From assembly GCA_030522415.1 (NCBI GenBank), contig CM060113.1:3896467-3960466 (forward strand): a stretch of 64,000 nt of DNA, given 5' to 3'. Shown here one piece after another: positions 1-10,789 of the stretch. The stretch's first letter is position 1. The number at the start of each line of letters is the position of its first letter. This DNA is from Channallabes apus (lineage: Eukaryota > Chordata > Actinopteri > Siluriformes > Clariidae). Position numbers and translations under genes: made by a program. The notes beneath the pieces were generated by a model that was not told the origin of the DNA, made no database searches, and saw only the letters and a program-made list of their open reading frames with translations.

Positions 1-50
1 AGAGAGAGGAACAGAATGAATTAAATGGATGGAGAATAAGCAAGAGGCAG

Positions 51-94
51 ATGGAGAGAGAGAGAGGGAGAGAGAGAGAGAGAGAGGGAGAGAG
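51..94. repeat. (GA)n microsatellite
   Basis: Nearly pure GA dinucleotides with a few GGG interruptions. A short (GT)n run follows at about 185-208. No gene is visible around them. Confidence 0.9.
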
Positions 95-209
95 TTTACC
101 CTGGAGATGTTCTCTTGGTTGAAAGGCCCTCCCACATGCAGCAGACAGCCAGTCTGTCTGTTTGATTCATTCCCTCTGCCCTGTGTGTATGTGTGTGTGT
201 GTGTGTGTA

Positions 210-1640
210 TGACTCGAGGATTTAATTCATCACTATGACTAATGGGTGGAGTGCCCTCTTGTGGAGTGACAAACTGCTCTACTCGCCACCTTCCTGAGCA
301 ATTCCCTAACTCCATAACCGATCCATGGGTCACTTCCTAAAGTAAAAGTCTGCTCTTTACAGTTCTACCATCTATCCCACACACGGACTCCAGTTCACTC
401 TGAAGATCCAGTGAACACTATCTGATAACCAACCTCCAGCTCACTGTATCACATCGTTCTGTAGAAGTGTCTGGTGTTTCAAATCCAGATCAATCAAATC
501 AGACCTGGAAAGTGTGACAGTGATGGATTCCCTGTTCAGCTTCCTTACATCCAGCTAAATAAAGCCCTTGCCATCTTCTGTACACCAGTGAACAGAGCAG
601 CTCTAACCTTTTAAGTAATTTTAGATTCTAGCATTTAATCTATATATTACAGAGCTTTCTTTCAGCTTTGCTTCAGCCTAAAAAGGTCAGTGCACCAATA
701 AGTCGTGTCCTGTAGTTTGGTCAGGGAGCAACTGCTATAATGACTGTTTAAATCTGCACTAAAATATGGGATAACAAGAGCTAACTTGCTTCTTGGGCAT
801 TTATATTTTGGGTCCATAATGAGCAAGCCACGGGCGACACTGACAAGCAAATGACTTGAGGAAGAAACCTTGGGTATAACCAGACTCAAATGGGAACTCC
901 TGTTCTCTGTGAGACCAAACTATAAATCTTTACAGGACTCTGATGCAGAAGAGTACAAACAGTACAAAGTGTGTTATATTCATTCAAAATATCTGTTTGG
1001 TGTGAATCCAAGGTGGTGGGTCCAAAGGAAAGTTTTTAATGTCCATTTCAAGAGTCCATAGGAAGTGCAAGTCTGCGGCATCTAACTGAGATCATCTGAT
1101 GCAGCAAGAGGAGAGTCACAGGATAACTTTGAAAAGTAGAAACAGAAAGAGCAGGGCGCATACAGTATAGCACTTTATAATGACTCGGTTAAGGGTTGTG
1201 GAGAAAGTCAGAATTAGTATTCGGCATAACAGAGGGAGTACATATGTCAGCTTAGAAATACAATTTTACTGGAAGGGATTTGGGGATATGATGGTGTAAT
1301 AGAGCAGTATAAAGAACAGGCCAGTCATGACTAAAAGAAGGGATGCCAGAAGGTAAAACCTACATGAGGGTAACCCTGTGACATAAAGAGTGTGGTCATA
1401 CTCCAGCATCAATAAACTGTGATCAAAGATGTTTAGTGATCAAAGTTGTTTAGTATAACTCTCTATGATACACCAGATCTGAGTCATGAATACTATCTGA
1501 GTCATGAATACTATTCTACAAAGCTGGTCCTTCCTCTGCTCTAAAGCCAGCTGCCCTTTTATGGACTCCTATGGAATTTGATCAATAACATATCCTCATC
1601 CTTACACAAATAGGACTGAGAGCACTGTAATGTAAAATTT
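210..1640. other. unassigned DNA, probably old repeat relic
   Basis: No reading frame here looks like a protein. The stretch near 855-905 (GAAACCTTGGGTATAACCAG and onward) resembles, from memory, a common teleost interspersed repeat, but I cannot assign a class. It contains a TACAGTA motif at 1161. Confidence 0.3.
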
Positions 1641-2285
1641 TTAAGACAGCCATCGAGTCAGCTCTTCAGACAGCCAGGAAAAGTTCATTCCATCCCCTGG
1701 GGGACAGGACAGAGAAGAGACTTGATGAACGCCTTCTTTGTACATTGCGAGATGGTGAATAAGGTTGAATTATGCCAGAGGCTTGGAGATAAGGTGGATC
1801 AGAGTGGGTGGTGGAGTGCCTTCAGGTAGATTAAACTACCATCTTTATATTGTAGGTAAGCATCTGTGTTTTAAATATTCTGATACAGTAGAAGCCACAG
1901 GAGGCCTGTGAATACTGTAGAACACAGCAGTGGGGTGATGAGTCTGGAAGGGAGTTAAAAGATGTTATCCAGGATCAGTTACAGGGGTCAGATGATATGC
2001 AAAGGTAAGGCCTTACAGAAGTAAGTCGCAGTAGTCCAATTTCAATATGACAGGGCACTGAACAAGTGAAGGAAACAACCTGACCCTTGTGAGAGAAACT
2101 ATTCTGTTGTCCACAATTGCACCAAGGTTGCATGCATTGCCAGACAGTATTGTGTAATCTGAGAGTTCTCCAGAGCAAGAGCCAACGGTCTTGACATGGG
2201 GGATGCATGTCCAGGGATATTCAGTATTGCTGGGGTTTAGGTTCAGCTCAGCTGCCATCCATGATGTTTGCTAGTTACTGTACGT
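1640..2285. repeat. relic of an interspersed teleost repeat, class uncertain
   Basis: The wording of this block (GAAGCCACAGGAGGCC near 1891, AGCAGTGGGGTGA near 1927, GTAAGTCGCAGTAGTCCA near 2021) resembles a widespread fish repeat that I recall only in outline. No intact ORF or terminal repeat is visible. TACAGTA/TACTGTA motifs sit at 1884, 1913 and 2276. Confidence 0.35.
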
Positions 2286-2289
2286 AGAG

Positions 2290-3550
2290 ATCTTTGCGTA
2301 AATATAAGCATCTGATATGGATGTCACAACTTGATCGTGTGAGATGTTTTTTTTACGGAACATTCCCAGTAACACACTAACTAGAGAGCATTAACTAAAC
2401 TGCTATGTTTTCAGCAAAGCCACATTGTAACAATGCAATTCCCTGAAGTTTAATCAGTCCTTCTATAATAAATAACAAAATGATACTGCTTAATCTTTAC
2501 TGCTCAAAACTTCTTGCAAATTAGCAAATGTAAAGCTGGGTTGACTTAGTTTCAGATCACTCTGTGAAACGGTACAAAAATCTAGAGGCTGCTCTGCACC
2601 AACTGAGGCCTTACTGTATATCATAATCTGATAGACATTTAAAAAAAAACACTCTGCTGCTTTGGGATGCTGTGCAAAATACACAGGCAGTATGTGGTAG
2701 GCATGGGGAGGTGAAGAGCATCTGTTTTGCTGCTGCCTGAATGACATATCAAAAAGAAAAGAAAAAAAAAAAAACAAGACGTCAGCTTTTTCTTCTCCAG
2801 TTCTTCTGGCTGCTCCACTTCAGCCTCTGCATTCTCACCAGGTGGAGGAGGCAGAGGTAAATGAGGGTGGTGAGGTTATGCTGAAACAGCACTGCAAAGG
2901 ATCTTCTAACTTTGACTTTCACTCTCTGCTAGATTTTGAATCGAGGAAGGAGAACAATGTGATCTGACCTCAAAGCTTGCTGTCTGACCTGCTTGCTAGA
3001 GTGGAAGAAGAGCTAATTAAACAACGATCCTGCTTGCCAACTAGACACCGTAGACAAGGCAACATCCATAGACAAGTGTGCGGAGGCAGATGGAAGTATA
3101 AGGTGGGTTTCTGTGGACGTTTGTGATTTTTCCAGCATCTATTTATTAGGACTTTGACAGTTCCTGTTAGGATAGTGATAAGAAAAAATGCTGGAAACGT
3201 ACTGATTGCAGCGCTCTTACAACACCAGTACTGTGAGCTTTGCTGTCTCAGAATGCAAGCTTTTTCTGCTCTCTGAGACTGGCTGTCAGTGTTTCTGCCT
3301 GTTTTATTTTTTTTCCTTCTGTGGTACAGAAACATCAGAGCATGACAGCCATGTTTGCTATATGGTTTCTGTGCGGCGAATCAGTAACCAAGGCTGTTGC
3401 AACAGAAACAAGCTTCCATGATAATTCATCAGATACACCAAATACACCGGAATACATGTATGCTCAATTTTATGATGTACACCACAAAGGATTAGCCTCC
3501 ACAGTACCTTATCAATTGATGAAAATGGTCCACCACAGGACCACCAGAAT
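2290..3550. other. no recognisable gene or repeat
   Basis: Short frames such as 3240-3749 (+) have no family features and read through low-complexity sequence. One TACTGTA motif at 2612. I see nothing else that can be supported. Confidence 0.5.
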
Positions 3551-3554
3551 CTTC

Positions 3555-3810
3555 ATCCACTTATACCAGTTTGGCAACCTCACAGCTCCAGGTTCTCATA
3601 GTTTGACCCTAAACTTCAGTGTCCTTTGCATGTTCCTCACTTCTGCAGGATTCCTACAGGTACTCCCTTCCTCTACAAATGAATATAGCATATGTGTGAA
3701 TGTGTGTGGCCAGCATTCTGCCTCACATCCCTGTATCCCAGTAGTATAGCCTCTGCAACCCAGACCAGGATTAAATGGCTAGTGAAGATGAACGAGTGAA
3801 TAAATTAAAT
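3555..3810 (+). mobile_element. degenerate tRNA-derived SINE relic
   Basis: The order of blocks matches the SINEs elsewhere in the window: a head near 3575 (CTCACAGCTCCAGG), a middle with TTTGCATGTTCCTC near 3627, and a 3' end reading CTCTGCAACCCAGACCAGG near 3750 followed by a GATGAACGAGTGAATAA tail. It is highly diverged, so the boundaries are approximate. Confidence 0.5.
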
Positions 3811-4112
3811 TCGTTACATGTCATAAAGTCATTATTAATTTCTAACACTGTAATTATCATTGTTAATATGTGTGATGACAAAGAGAGGATAATTGGATGT
3901 AAGTGTCCAAGGAGTGTGATAATGGGGTGAGTGTGGAAGAGTGTGTGAGGTTTTTAGGCAATTGTTTTCTGGATTAGGGAATTCTGGACCTCTAGTATGA
4001 TTTCAACATGTTACTATCAATTAGCATTGCAGTCTTATCTATTATCGTACACAATATGCAAAATACAGTATTGATACCACAGTTCACCAGACACAGGAAA
4101 ATGCATACCATA

Positions 4113-4815
4113 CACTGATCAGCCATAACATTAAAATTATTAACATTAAATCCACCAATGTTTTGGGATGGATAGCCCTTGTGTCACCGTGGTGGTTCTG
4201 GCTCTACAGGCCCGCTGGAAGTGTGCTGTGGTTTCTGGCACTAGGAGGTTGGTAAGGGATCCTTTACAGTAGGTGCTGTGGATGGCAGGTTGGTGCCTCT
4301 GTTGAGATTTCGATGTCCAGCGCATCCCATTGGTTTGATTGGATTGGTATGTAGGGAATTTGGGTTTTGTATGGTGGGCTGTGGTGCACTGGGGGTGCAC
4401 TCTGGTGCATTTCTATCATGGCCAACATGTGGATTTGTGCAGACTTTTTTTATTTCTGTGGGGGGGGGGGGGGGGTTGGGGCAGACAAGTTGGCCTTCTT
4501 CCCCACAGGCACGGGTGAATTTTGGGTGCCCATGATCCTATCACCAGTTTACTGGTATACAGGTATAATTGATCATCAGTGTTAATGTCATGGCTGATCG
4601 ACCACCTAGGGTTTGTGTTCCCTTGTGCCTTCTGGGTAGCTCTCGGACCATTCGGGACATGCCTCCATGGGAACTTTGGTGAAATGTTAGCAGAGGATCC
4701 TCTGCATTGCAGGGTGCAACCACTGTGGATTAGGCTTGTTTGTTTGGTGCATCCCATGAGTGCTCGATTGGAGGAATCTGGGAGATTTGGAACCTGGGCC
4801 AACAATCTTCAACCT
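4113..4815 (-). mobile_element. two tandem Tc1-like transposon remnants
   Basis: The left edge carries a TIR-like sequence (TACACTGATCAGCCATAACA at 4114). The minus strand then gives the 3' part of a Tc1-type transposase, broken by frameshifts. Near 4575-4600 a second TIR-like piece (GTCATGGCTGATCG) occurs, and a second copy of the same 3' region follows to about 4815. The related remnant at 33060-33445 keeps the DDE glutamate context PETNLIEHPWD. A 17-base G run lies at about 4460. Compared with 33320-33335, this copy has five extra bases making TACAGTA at 4265. Confidence 0.7.
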
Positions 4816-4856
4816 TCCTCCCTCCTCTAAGCACTGTGCCTGGTAGACTGTGGTTC

Positions 4857-4860
4857 ATTA

Positions 4861-4914
<54 letters not shown>
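4857..4914. repeat. (ATT)n microsatellite
   Basis: Pure ATT/TAT trinucleotide run of about 58 bp, immediately after the Tc1-like remnant. Confidence 0.95.
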
Positions 4915-4915
<1 letters not shown>

Positions 4916-5268
4916 CCACAGTGGTGTCAGTGATTTATACTAGTGTTTGAATTGCAGCACACACAAATGCACACAAACAAACATTATAGGATGTGATTGA
5001 ATGAGCTTGTGTTTTGTTGTGACTTTACCCTTTAGCTCAATGGATTACAGTAATCCATAATCTGATGGTTAGATTGTGCTGCATTTGGAGAGTTGGAGTG
5101 TTTATTGACCATGAACCTTGCTGATGGGGACTGAAAAGAGTGTGTTAGGTATATCCTCTAGTATGTCCTACTTTCTAGCTGTAATACCTACTGTAGATAT
5201 TAATACCTAGTGAAACCCTTTTTAAAAAATTATGTAGCAATGGAGAGCATTTCAACACATGTCTCTAA

Positions 5269-5286
5269 TATACTGTATATAATATA

Positions 5287-5347
<61 letters not shown>
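5269..5347. repeat. (TA)n microsatellite, left of Tc1 element
   Basis: TA run containing two TACTGTA motifs (5271 and 5285) before becoming pure. Together with the matching run at 6975-7028 it shows that the Tc1 element sits in a TA-rich target, as expected for a transposon that integrates only at TA. Confidence 0.9.
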
Positions 5348-5353
<6 letters not shown>

Positions 5354-5566
5354 GTGGTGTGAAAAACTATTTGCCCCTCTCCTGATTTCTTATTATTTTG
5401 CATGTTTGTCACACAAAATGTTTCTAATCATCAAACACATTTAACTATTAGTCAAAGATAACACAAGTAAACACAAAATGCAGTTTTTAAATGAGGGGTT
5501 TTATCATTTTAGGGAGAAAAAAAATCCAAACCTACATGGCCCTGTGTGAAAAAGTAATTGCCCCCT
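5348..5566 (+). repeat. left terminal inverted repeat of the Tc1 element
   Basis: About 215 bp with outer (5355-5377) and inner (5543-5565) copies of a TGTGAAAAA...GCCCC motif, matching the arm at 6763-6974 in inverted orientation with scattered mismatches. Confidence 0.85.
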
Positions 5567-5570
5567 GAAC

Positions 5571-6598
5571 CTAATAACTGGTTGGGCCACCCTTAGCAGC
5601 AATAACTGCAATCAAGTGTTTGTGATAACTTGCAACGAGTCTTTTACAGCGCTCTGGAGGAATTTTGGCCCACTCATCTTTGCAGAATTGTTGTAATTCA
5701 GCTTTATTTGAGGGTTTTCTGGCATGAACCGCCTTTTTAAGGTCATGCCACAACATCTCAATAGGATTCAGGTCAGGACTTTGACTAGGCCACTCCAAAG
5801 TCTTCATTTTGTTTTTCTTCAGCCATTCAGAGCTGGATTTGCTGGTGTGTTTTGGGTCATTGTCCTGCTGCAGCACCCAAGATCGCTTCAGCTTGAGTTG
5901 ACGAACAGATGGCCGGACATTCTCCTTCAGGATTTTTTGGTAGACAGTAGAATTCATGGTCCCATCTATCACAGCAAGCCTTCCAGGTCCTGAAGCAGCA
6001 AAACAACCCCAGACCATCACACTACCACCACCATACAGTATTTTACTGTTGGTATGATGTTCTTTTTCCGAAATGCTGTGTTACTTTTACGCCAGATGTA
6101 ACGGGACACGCACCTTCCAAAAAGTTCAACTTTTGTCTCGTTGGTCCACAAGGTATTTTCCCAAAAGTCTTGGCAATCATTGAGATGTTTTTTAGCAAAA
6201 TTGAGACGAGCCTTAATGTTCTTTTTGCTTAAAAGTGGTTTGCGCCTTGGAAATCTGCCATGCAGGCCGTTTTTGCCCAGTCTCTTTCTTATGGTGGAGT
6301 CGTGAAGACTGACCTTAATTGAGGCAAGTGAGGCCTGCAGTTCTTTAGATGTTGTCCTGGGGTCTTTTGTGGCCTCTCGGATGAGTCGTCTCTGCGCTCT
6401 TGGGGTAATTTTGGTCGGCCGGCCACTCCTGGGAAGGTTCACCACTGTTCCATGTTTTTGCCATTTGTGGATAATGGCTCTCACTGTGGTTCGCTGGAGT
6501 CCCAAAGCTTTAGAAATGGCTTTATAACCTTTACCAGACTGATAGATCTCAATTACTTTTGTTCTCATTTGTTCCTGAATTTCTTTGGATCTTGGCAT
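5571..6598 (-). pseudogene. Tc1-like transposase, frameshifted and with a changed catalytic residue
   Basis: Reads from MPRSKEIQEQMRTK at 6598 to KGGPTSY at 5571, about 340 codons, the usual Tc1 length. Residues 1-115 hold the paired-like double helix-turn-helix with the linker SGRPTK. The catalytic domain follows. The first acidic residue should lie in a W(S/T)DETK context but reads WTNETK (Asp to Asn). The second Asp (LQQDNDPKH) and the Glu (SPDLNPIE) are present with 34 residues between them, a DD34E spacing. At 6034-6040 the frame is broken just before the conserved GGGSVMVWG segment by five extra bases that create TACAGTA (TACTGTA on the coding strand). Removing them in thought restores the family frame, so this is an insertion rather than sequence decay. 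Two independent lesions make activity very unlikely. Confidence 0.93.
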
Positions 6599-6762
6599 GA
6601 TGTCTAGCTTTTGAGGTGCTTTTGGTCTACTTCTCTGTGTCAGGTAGCTCCTATTTAAGTGATTTCTTGATTGAAACAGGTGTGGCAGTAATCAGGCCTG
6701 GGGGTGACTACAGAAATTGAACTCAGGTGTGATAAACCACAGTTAAGTTATTTTTTAACAAG

Positions 6763-6971
6763 GGGGGCAATCACTTTTTCACACAGGGCCATGTAGATTT
6801 GGAGTTTTTTTTCTCCCTTAATAATGTAAACCTTCATTTAAAAACTGCATTTTGTGTTCAATTATGTTATCTTTGACTAATAGTTAACGGTTTTTGATGA
6901 GCAGAAACATTTTGTGTGACAAACATGCAAAAGAATAAGAAATCAGGAAGGGGGCAAATAGTTTTTCACAC

Positions 6972-6974
<3 letters not shown>
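6763..6974 (-). repeat. right terminal inverted repeat of the Tc1 element
   Basis: Inverted partner of 5348-5566. Inner motif at 6763-6786 and outer motif at 6952-6974, followed directly by (TA)n. Confidence 0.85.

Positions 6975-7028
<54 letters not shown>
6975..7028. repeat. (TA)n microsatellite, right of Tc1 element
   Basis: Pure TA run directly at the transposon edge, then a short (TTTTA)n stretch to about 7060. Confidence 0.95.
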
Positions 7029-7033
<5 letters not shown>

Positions 7034-7430
7034 ATTATATTTTATTTTATTTTATTTACATTTCCTGACTGCTTTCACACTTGTACTGAACCAATTACTA
7101 AAATCCATAATTCTGGTTTCTAAGCCATCCACCAAATCTGCTGCACCATTATATGCTCCCTACTGATTCTGCAAACATGGTTTTGGCAAAACACCCAGTT
7201 CTCTCCATTTTGGACTTAGCTCTATTAGTAAAATGGCTTGTGCCCAAATGAAAAAAAGCACACTGCTTCTCACATCAAGCTCAAAAACAAAACAAACAAA
7301 AACAAACATGAAAAAGCTCTTATATTCAAAGAAGAGAACAATACAAAGGCTGTGTCTGGTACATTTCCACAATCCCTAATGATTCTTCAGCGCTCAGGGA
7401 TATGAGAAAGCGTCTACAAAAATATTATTA
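7029..7430. other. no recognisable gene or repeat
   Basis: A+T-rich single-copy-looking sequence between the Tc1 element and the mariner relic. Confidence 0.5.
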
Positions 7431-7885
7431 TGAGGGGCGTTCAAGTCAAAGCGGGACTTGTGATGAAATTTCTGGTGCATGAAGGCATGAAAGCGATTCA
7501 AATTTACCGAAGACTCAGTAAAACATTTGAACAGTGCAAACAAGAAGGCTATATATCCGTGAATGACAATCCCACTGTCATTCCCATGAACGTTAAGTGA
7601 GTGGATCGCCTAATCCTTGATAATCGGTGGATAACTTTTCACCAACTTGTGAAAACCCACACATTAACCCTAACCCACACATTACAGGAACCCTGTACAG
7701 GAACTCCCATACGGTCCTGACCTTGATCCAAGCCATTAAAGGAGCTCCTCGGAAGCCAGAGTTTCAGATGTGAAGCAGGTAGTCCGGCAATTATGGCTCC
7801 GGCGTGCTGAGAAAACTTTCTACCTTGATGGACTCCAAGAAATGGTGAAACACTGGGATAAGTGCATTAATGTAAAGTAATTTCC
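7431..7885 (+). mobile_element. mariner-like transposon relic (copy 1)
   Basis: Begins with the TIR-like GGGGCGTTCAAGTCAAAGC (7434), then the start of a mariner transposase (MKFLVHEGMKAIQIYRRLS-like). It is internally deleted, and resumes with the 3' end (GAAACACTGGGATAAGTGCA at 7848). Four relatives occur in the window at 27672, 37650, 47445 and 58853. The right TIR is missing. A tiny TAACCCTAACCC run lies inside at 7667. Confidence 0.75.
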
Positions 7886-8079
7886 AAATATTTAAAACAG
7901 TGTGCATAATGTTTTATGGTATATTGTATATTATAATAGCATAGCCATTCATGTGCAAGATAAGATATAATGTAATCTAAGTGTAATAGCGAGCACTAAT
8001 TAATATTTGAGAGTTACCCCATACTGAAAACTGCAGGGGCTCTTTTTTCTACTTCAAAGTCTAGCGTTCTACCTGTGAA

Positions 8080-8290
8080 CACAGGCGGTGCAATGATATA
8101 TACTTTCTGCAGGGTTGGTGGTTTAGCTACCACAGTTTCTATAGTAACAGCTAATCAAAGATACACTAGATTAATACAGATTAAAAATGTAAAATGTTTT
8201 AATTTTAATGAAAAGTTTGTGTGATTAGGTGAATTTAAAAACAGTCTTTATTTATTCTTTATGAAAGGAGTCTCTAGTGTATCTCAAAGA
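8080..8290. repeat. interspersed repeat fragment (GTTTCTATAGTAACAGCTA family)
   Basis: GTTTCTATAGTAACAGCTA near 8137 and AAGGAGTCTCTAGTGT near 8264 recur near 45793-45830, and the second motif recurs near 18173. The blocks keep their order, so this is a dispersed repeat of unknown class. Confidence 0.5.
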
Positions 8291-8349
8291 CCTTTACATC
8301 TTTGAATACAATTTGTCTTTTTTTTTTCTCTGGAACACGGCAAGGTGTA

Positions 8350-8421
8350 TTTTGTGTGTGTGTGTGTGTGTATATATATTAACCATTTATTAGCAAAAAA
8401 CAAACAAACAAACAAACAAAA
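8350..8421. repeat. (GT)n and (CAAA)n microsatellites
   Basis: A GT run at about 8356-8379 changing to TA, then a (CAAA)n run at about 8397-8421. Confidence 0.9.
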
Positions 8422-8575
8422 AAACACTGGTTGCATCTTAAGGCGAAAAACAGGAAGTTCTTCTTGGACAATCCAAAACATTATACAGTATGTTCCTGTA
8501 AATGGGTTTATAGTATGATGTGTCATGTGTTAATAAAAATATATTTTTTAATAGTTTATTCTTGGGAAATTGCTT

Positions 8576-8707
8576 GAAGTGGAATTACCACTGACACAAG
8601 GAAGTTGATTAGTTTGAAATAAAACCAGGTCAACTAGGTATCACACTGGTTGACCTGGTTTTATTGGAAACTAATCAACTTGTTTGTGTCAACAGTAATT
8701 TCACTTC
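8576..8707. repeat. foldback element / long hairpin
   Basis: Two arms of about 59 bp are inverted copies of each other with roughly seven mismatches: GAAGTGGAATTACCACTGAC... on the left, ...CAACAGTAATTTCACTTC on the right. They are separated by about 14 bp. The inner 17 bp (AATAAAACCAGGTCAAC) pair perfectly. No coding capacity. It could be a small MITE or the remains of an inverted duplication; a transcript would form a strong stem-loop. Confidence 0.8.
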
Positions 8708-8999
8708 ATCACACCACCTGGTTGTTGATTAATTTCCTGATGTACTTACTGTATACCACACTAATACTGTACAGCTTTACAAGTAATTCGTAAATAAAAG
8801 AAAAGAAAGTAATAATAATAACAGGAATTCAGTATAAATAAGCTATATTAAAATAATGAAACACAATAATGCATATGTATCAATATAATAACATAAAAAC
8901 ACTGAATTAATAATGATAATAAAAATCACATTCAGTGAAAGCTTTCTAATAATGATATATCCTTATATACATAAACTTACCCAAGACACCTCATTTAAA

Positions 9000-9714
9000 G
9001 TTATTATATTAGTAGGTGTGAACCTGGCTGAGGTTCATAAAGATCTCTGCCGTGTTTGTTCTCAGCTGGAGGGCTCAGCTCACACCAACTTTTACATTCT
9101 CAATAAATGGGATTTGTGAAAACAGAAAGACTCCCTGTTGTTTCTTTGGCTCTATTTACTGTTTACGGCATAAAAACAACTATTCCACGGTGGTTTCTTT
9201 GTATACAAGATATATCAGTGTTTCAAACATAATAGCTACGTTTGGGTTTTACAGCAAGTCTCTGATCAGATGGTCAGGCTCGTGATCAAACGCTCTCCCT
9301 GTAGGTAAGCGATGAAGAACAGCAATCAGAAGCACAACAATCAGCATTTATGAATTCATTAATTAACGAACCGTGCATGTGTTATGAGCGAAGCTTTAAC
9401 GGGCTGATTAAATAAAACCTGGGAAGTACAAGCTTGAGTTCACAACCTTTATTGTTATTTCTTATTGAAGGGGATAAAGGTAAAATGGGTTCTTATCGCT
9501 CTGTGGAAAGCCATAAAGGTTAAATGACGATGGCTGAAGCAGAGGGACTCTCTATTATAAAAGATTGCAGATAAGTACTGTACTTATACACTTTATGACT
9601 TATGTTCTTCAATAGTAGAACAAATTACCTTGTAACAAAATGCTGTATCTGTCAGAGAGACTTAAGGATATTACCATGTTTTTTGTATCTCACAATGTTG
9701 TTAAATTCTCAATT
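9000..9714. other. no recognisable gene or repeat
   Basis: Short frames near 8913-9285 (+) have no family features. One TACTGTA motif at 9576. Confidence 0.5.
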
Positions 9715-10000
9715 CTCTGATTGGTCGTGTTTAACAGCACTCTGACAGCAGTGTTGCTGCAAATCACACATTATATATTAATGACGTTTGTTCAGCAAGT
9801 CTTTTTTTTTGTTTGTTTTAGGACAATAGAAATGAGACTCTGATGAGTGAACAAATCTCGTAGCTGCTATAACATACACCATAAGTTGTTTTACAGGACA
9901 TTGATGTCTCTATTAAAATTGTAATCAGTGACAAATTGCTGTCATTTAAGACTAATAAAACTGTGCTGTAAAATAAAATAATCATCTTTATGGTTTTAGC
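9715..10000. repeat. interspersed repeat fragment (CTGATTGG family)
   Basis: CTCTGATTGGTCGTGTTTAA near 9716, then AACAGCACTCTGACAGCAGT and GAGACTCTGATGAGTGAACA near 9834. Similar CTGATTGGTTG sequence occurs near 18049. Class unknown; probably related to the fragments at 8080, 18040 and 45715. Confidence 0.4.
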
Positions 10001-10387
10001 TGTAAATCCACTTCGCACCTTGAGGGTTCCCGGTTCGATCCTGAGCTTGGTTTATTGTCTGTTTGTTTTGTCACATGTTTGAACAACGGATTCCGCTATG
10101 ATAAATTGCTTGCAGGAGAAAGCATTACTTACAGTAAATTACGTGAATGAATTCAGTATACATGTTGTGCAAAATTGACTTTTAGCCATGATTCAGATAA
10201 TGTTTATGTATAAACATTGAGAAAAACAGCCCTTTTGTCTCTTTTTCAATCTGGGTTTCAATAGGTACATTAAATTTTCTCCTAATGTGACATCATATAA
10301 AAAGATACCCGTCTCCCAGTTTGTGGCGTAGGTCCGCTGTTCTCTGGAGGGGTGTGGCTCAGCAGAAGTCATTAAATGTGTATACAG

Positions 10388-10766
10388 GCGGCGCGGTGGT
10401 GTAGTGGTTAGCACTGTCGCCTTGCACCTCCAGGGTCTGGGTTCGATTCCCCGGCCAGGCTCGATTCCCGTCTCTGTGTGCATGGAGTTTGCATGTTCTC
10501 CCCGTCCTTGGTGGGTTTCCTCCGGGTACTCCGGTTTCCTCCCACAGTCCAAAGATATGCAGGTTAGGCTAATTGGTGTTCCCAAATTGACCGTAGTGTG
10601 TGATTGGGTGGGAGTTTGAGTGTGTGTATGTGTGTGTGCCCTGCGATGGATTGGCACCCTGTCCAGGGTGTACCCCGCCTAGTGCCCAAAGTCTCCTGGG
10701 ATAGGCTCCAGGTCCCCCGCGACCCTGAACACAGGATTAAGCGGTATAGAAAATGAATGAATGAAT
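10388..10766 (+). mobile_element. tRNA-derived SINE (full length, with target duplication)
   Basis: The head carries a pol III A-box-like GTGGTGTAGTGGTTAGCACT and a B-box GGGTTCGATTCCC at about 10440. The body includes GCATGGAGTTTGCATGTTCT and CCTCCCACAGTCCAAAGATA, and the tail is (GAAT)n. It is flanked by a perfect 14-bp duplication AAATGTGTATACAG (10374-10387 and 10767-10780). That proves insertion by LINE-type target-primed reverse transcription into a site that already contained TACAGTA. Confidence 0.93.
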
Positions 10767-10789
10767 AAATGTGTATACAGTATATATAT

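Larger units (their letters stand above)
5348..6974 (-). mobile_element. Tc1/mariner transposon with long IR/DR inverted repeats
   Basis: About 1.63 kb. Both ends read inward as GTGGTGTGAAAAACTATTTG, and the inverted similarity continues for about 210 bp on each side. Inside each arm is a second, similar motif (TGTGAAAAAGTAATTGCCCC near 5544; its inverted counterpart at 6763-6786). Two similar transposase-binding motifs per arm is the IR/DR layout known from Sleeping Beauty-type fish elements. The flanks are (TA)n on both sides. The left end carries CACAG before GTGG, so the terminal trinucleotide of the family is probably CAG. The single gene, on the minus strand, is broken, so the element is non-autonomous at present. 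Confidence 0.92.

Noticed and set aside
3240..3749. 169-codon plus-strand frame as a secreted protein
   Set aside because: The second half overlaps a SINE relic, and the hydrophobic start is low-complexity T-rich sequence.
4416..4805. 129-codon minus-strand frame as a novel gene
   Set aside because: It lies within the Tc1-like remnant pair and is a shifted reading of transposase sequence.
7667..7678. interstitial telomere repeat TAACCCTAACCC
   Set aside because: Only two copies inside a mariner relic; chance is sufficient.
10010..10065. another SINE copy (GGTTCCCGGTTCGATCCTGA)
   Set aside because: Only a B-box-like stretch is present with no head, body or tail, so the call would be unsafe.
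10387..10460. true tRNA gene from A- and B-box at SINE heads
   Set aside because: No cloverleaf or anticodon arm could be placed, and the sequence continues into a SINE body in every copy.
10193..10657. 154-codon minus-strand frame (also 51808-52089, 30504-30767)
   Set aside because: These are the antisense of SINE copies and recur with each copy.
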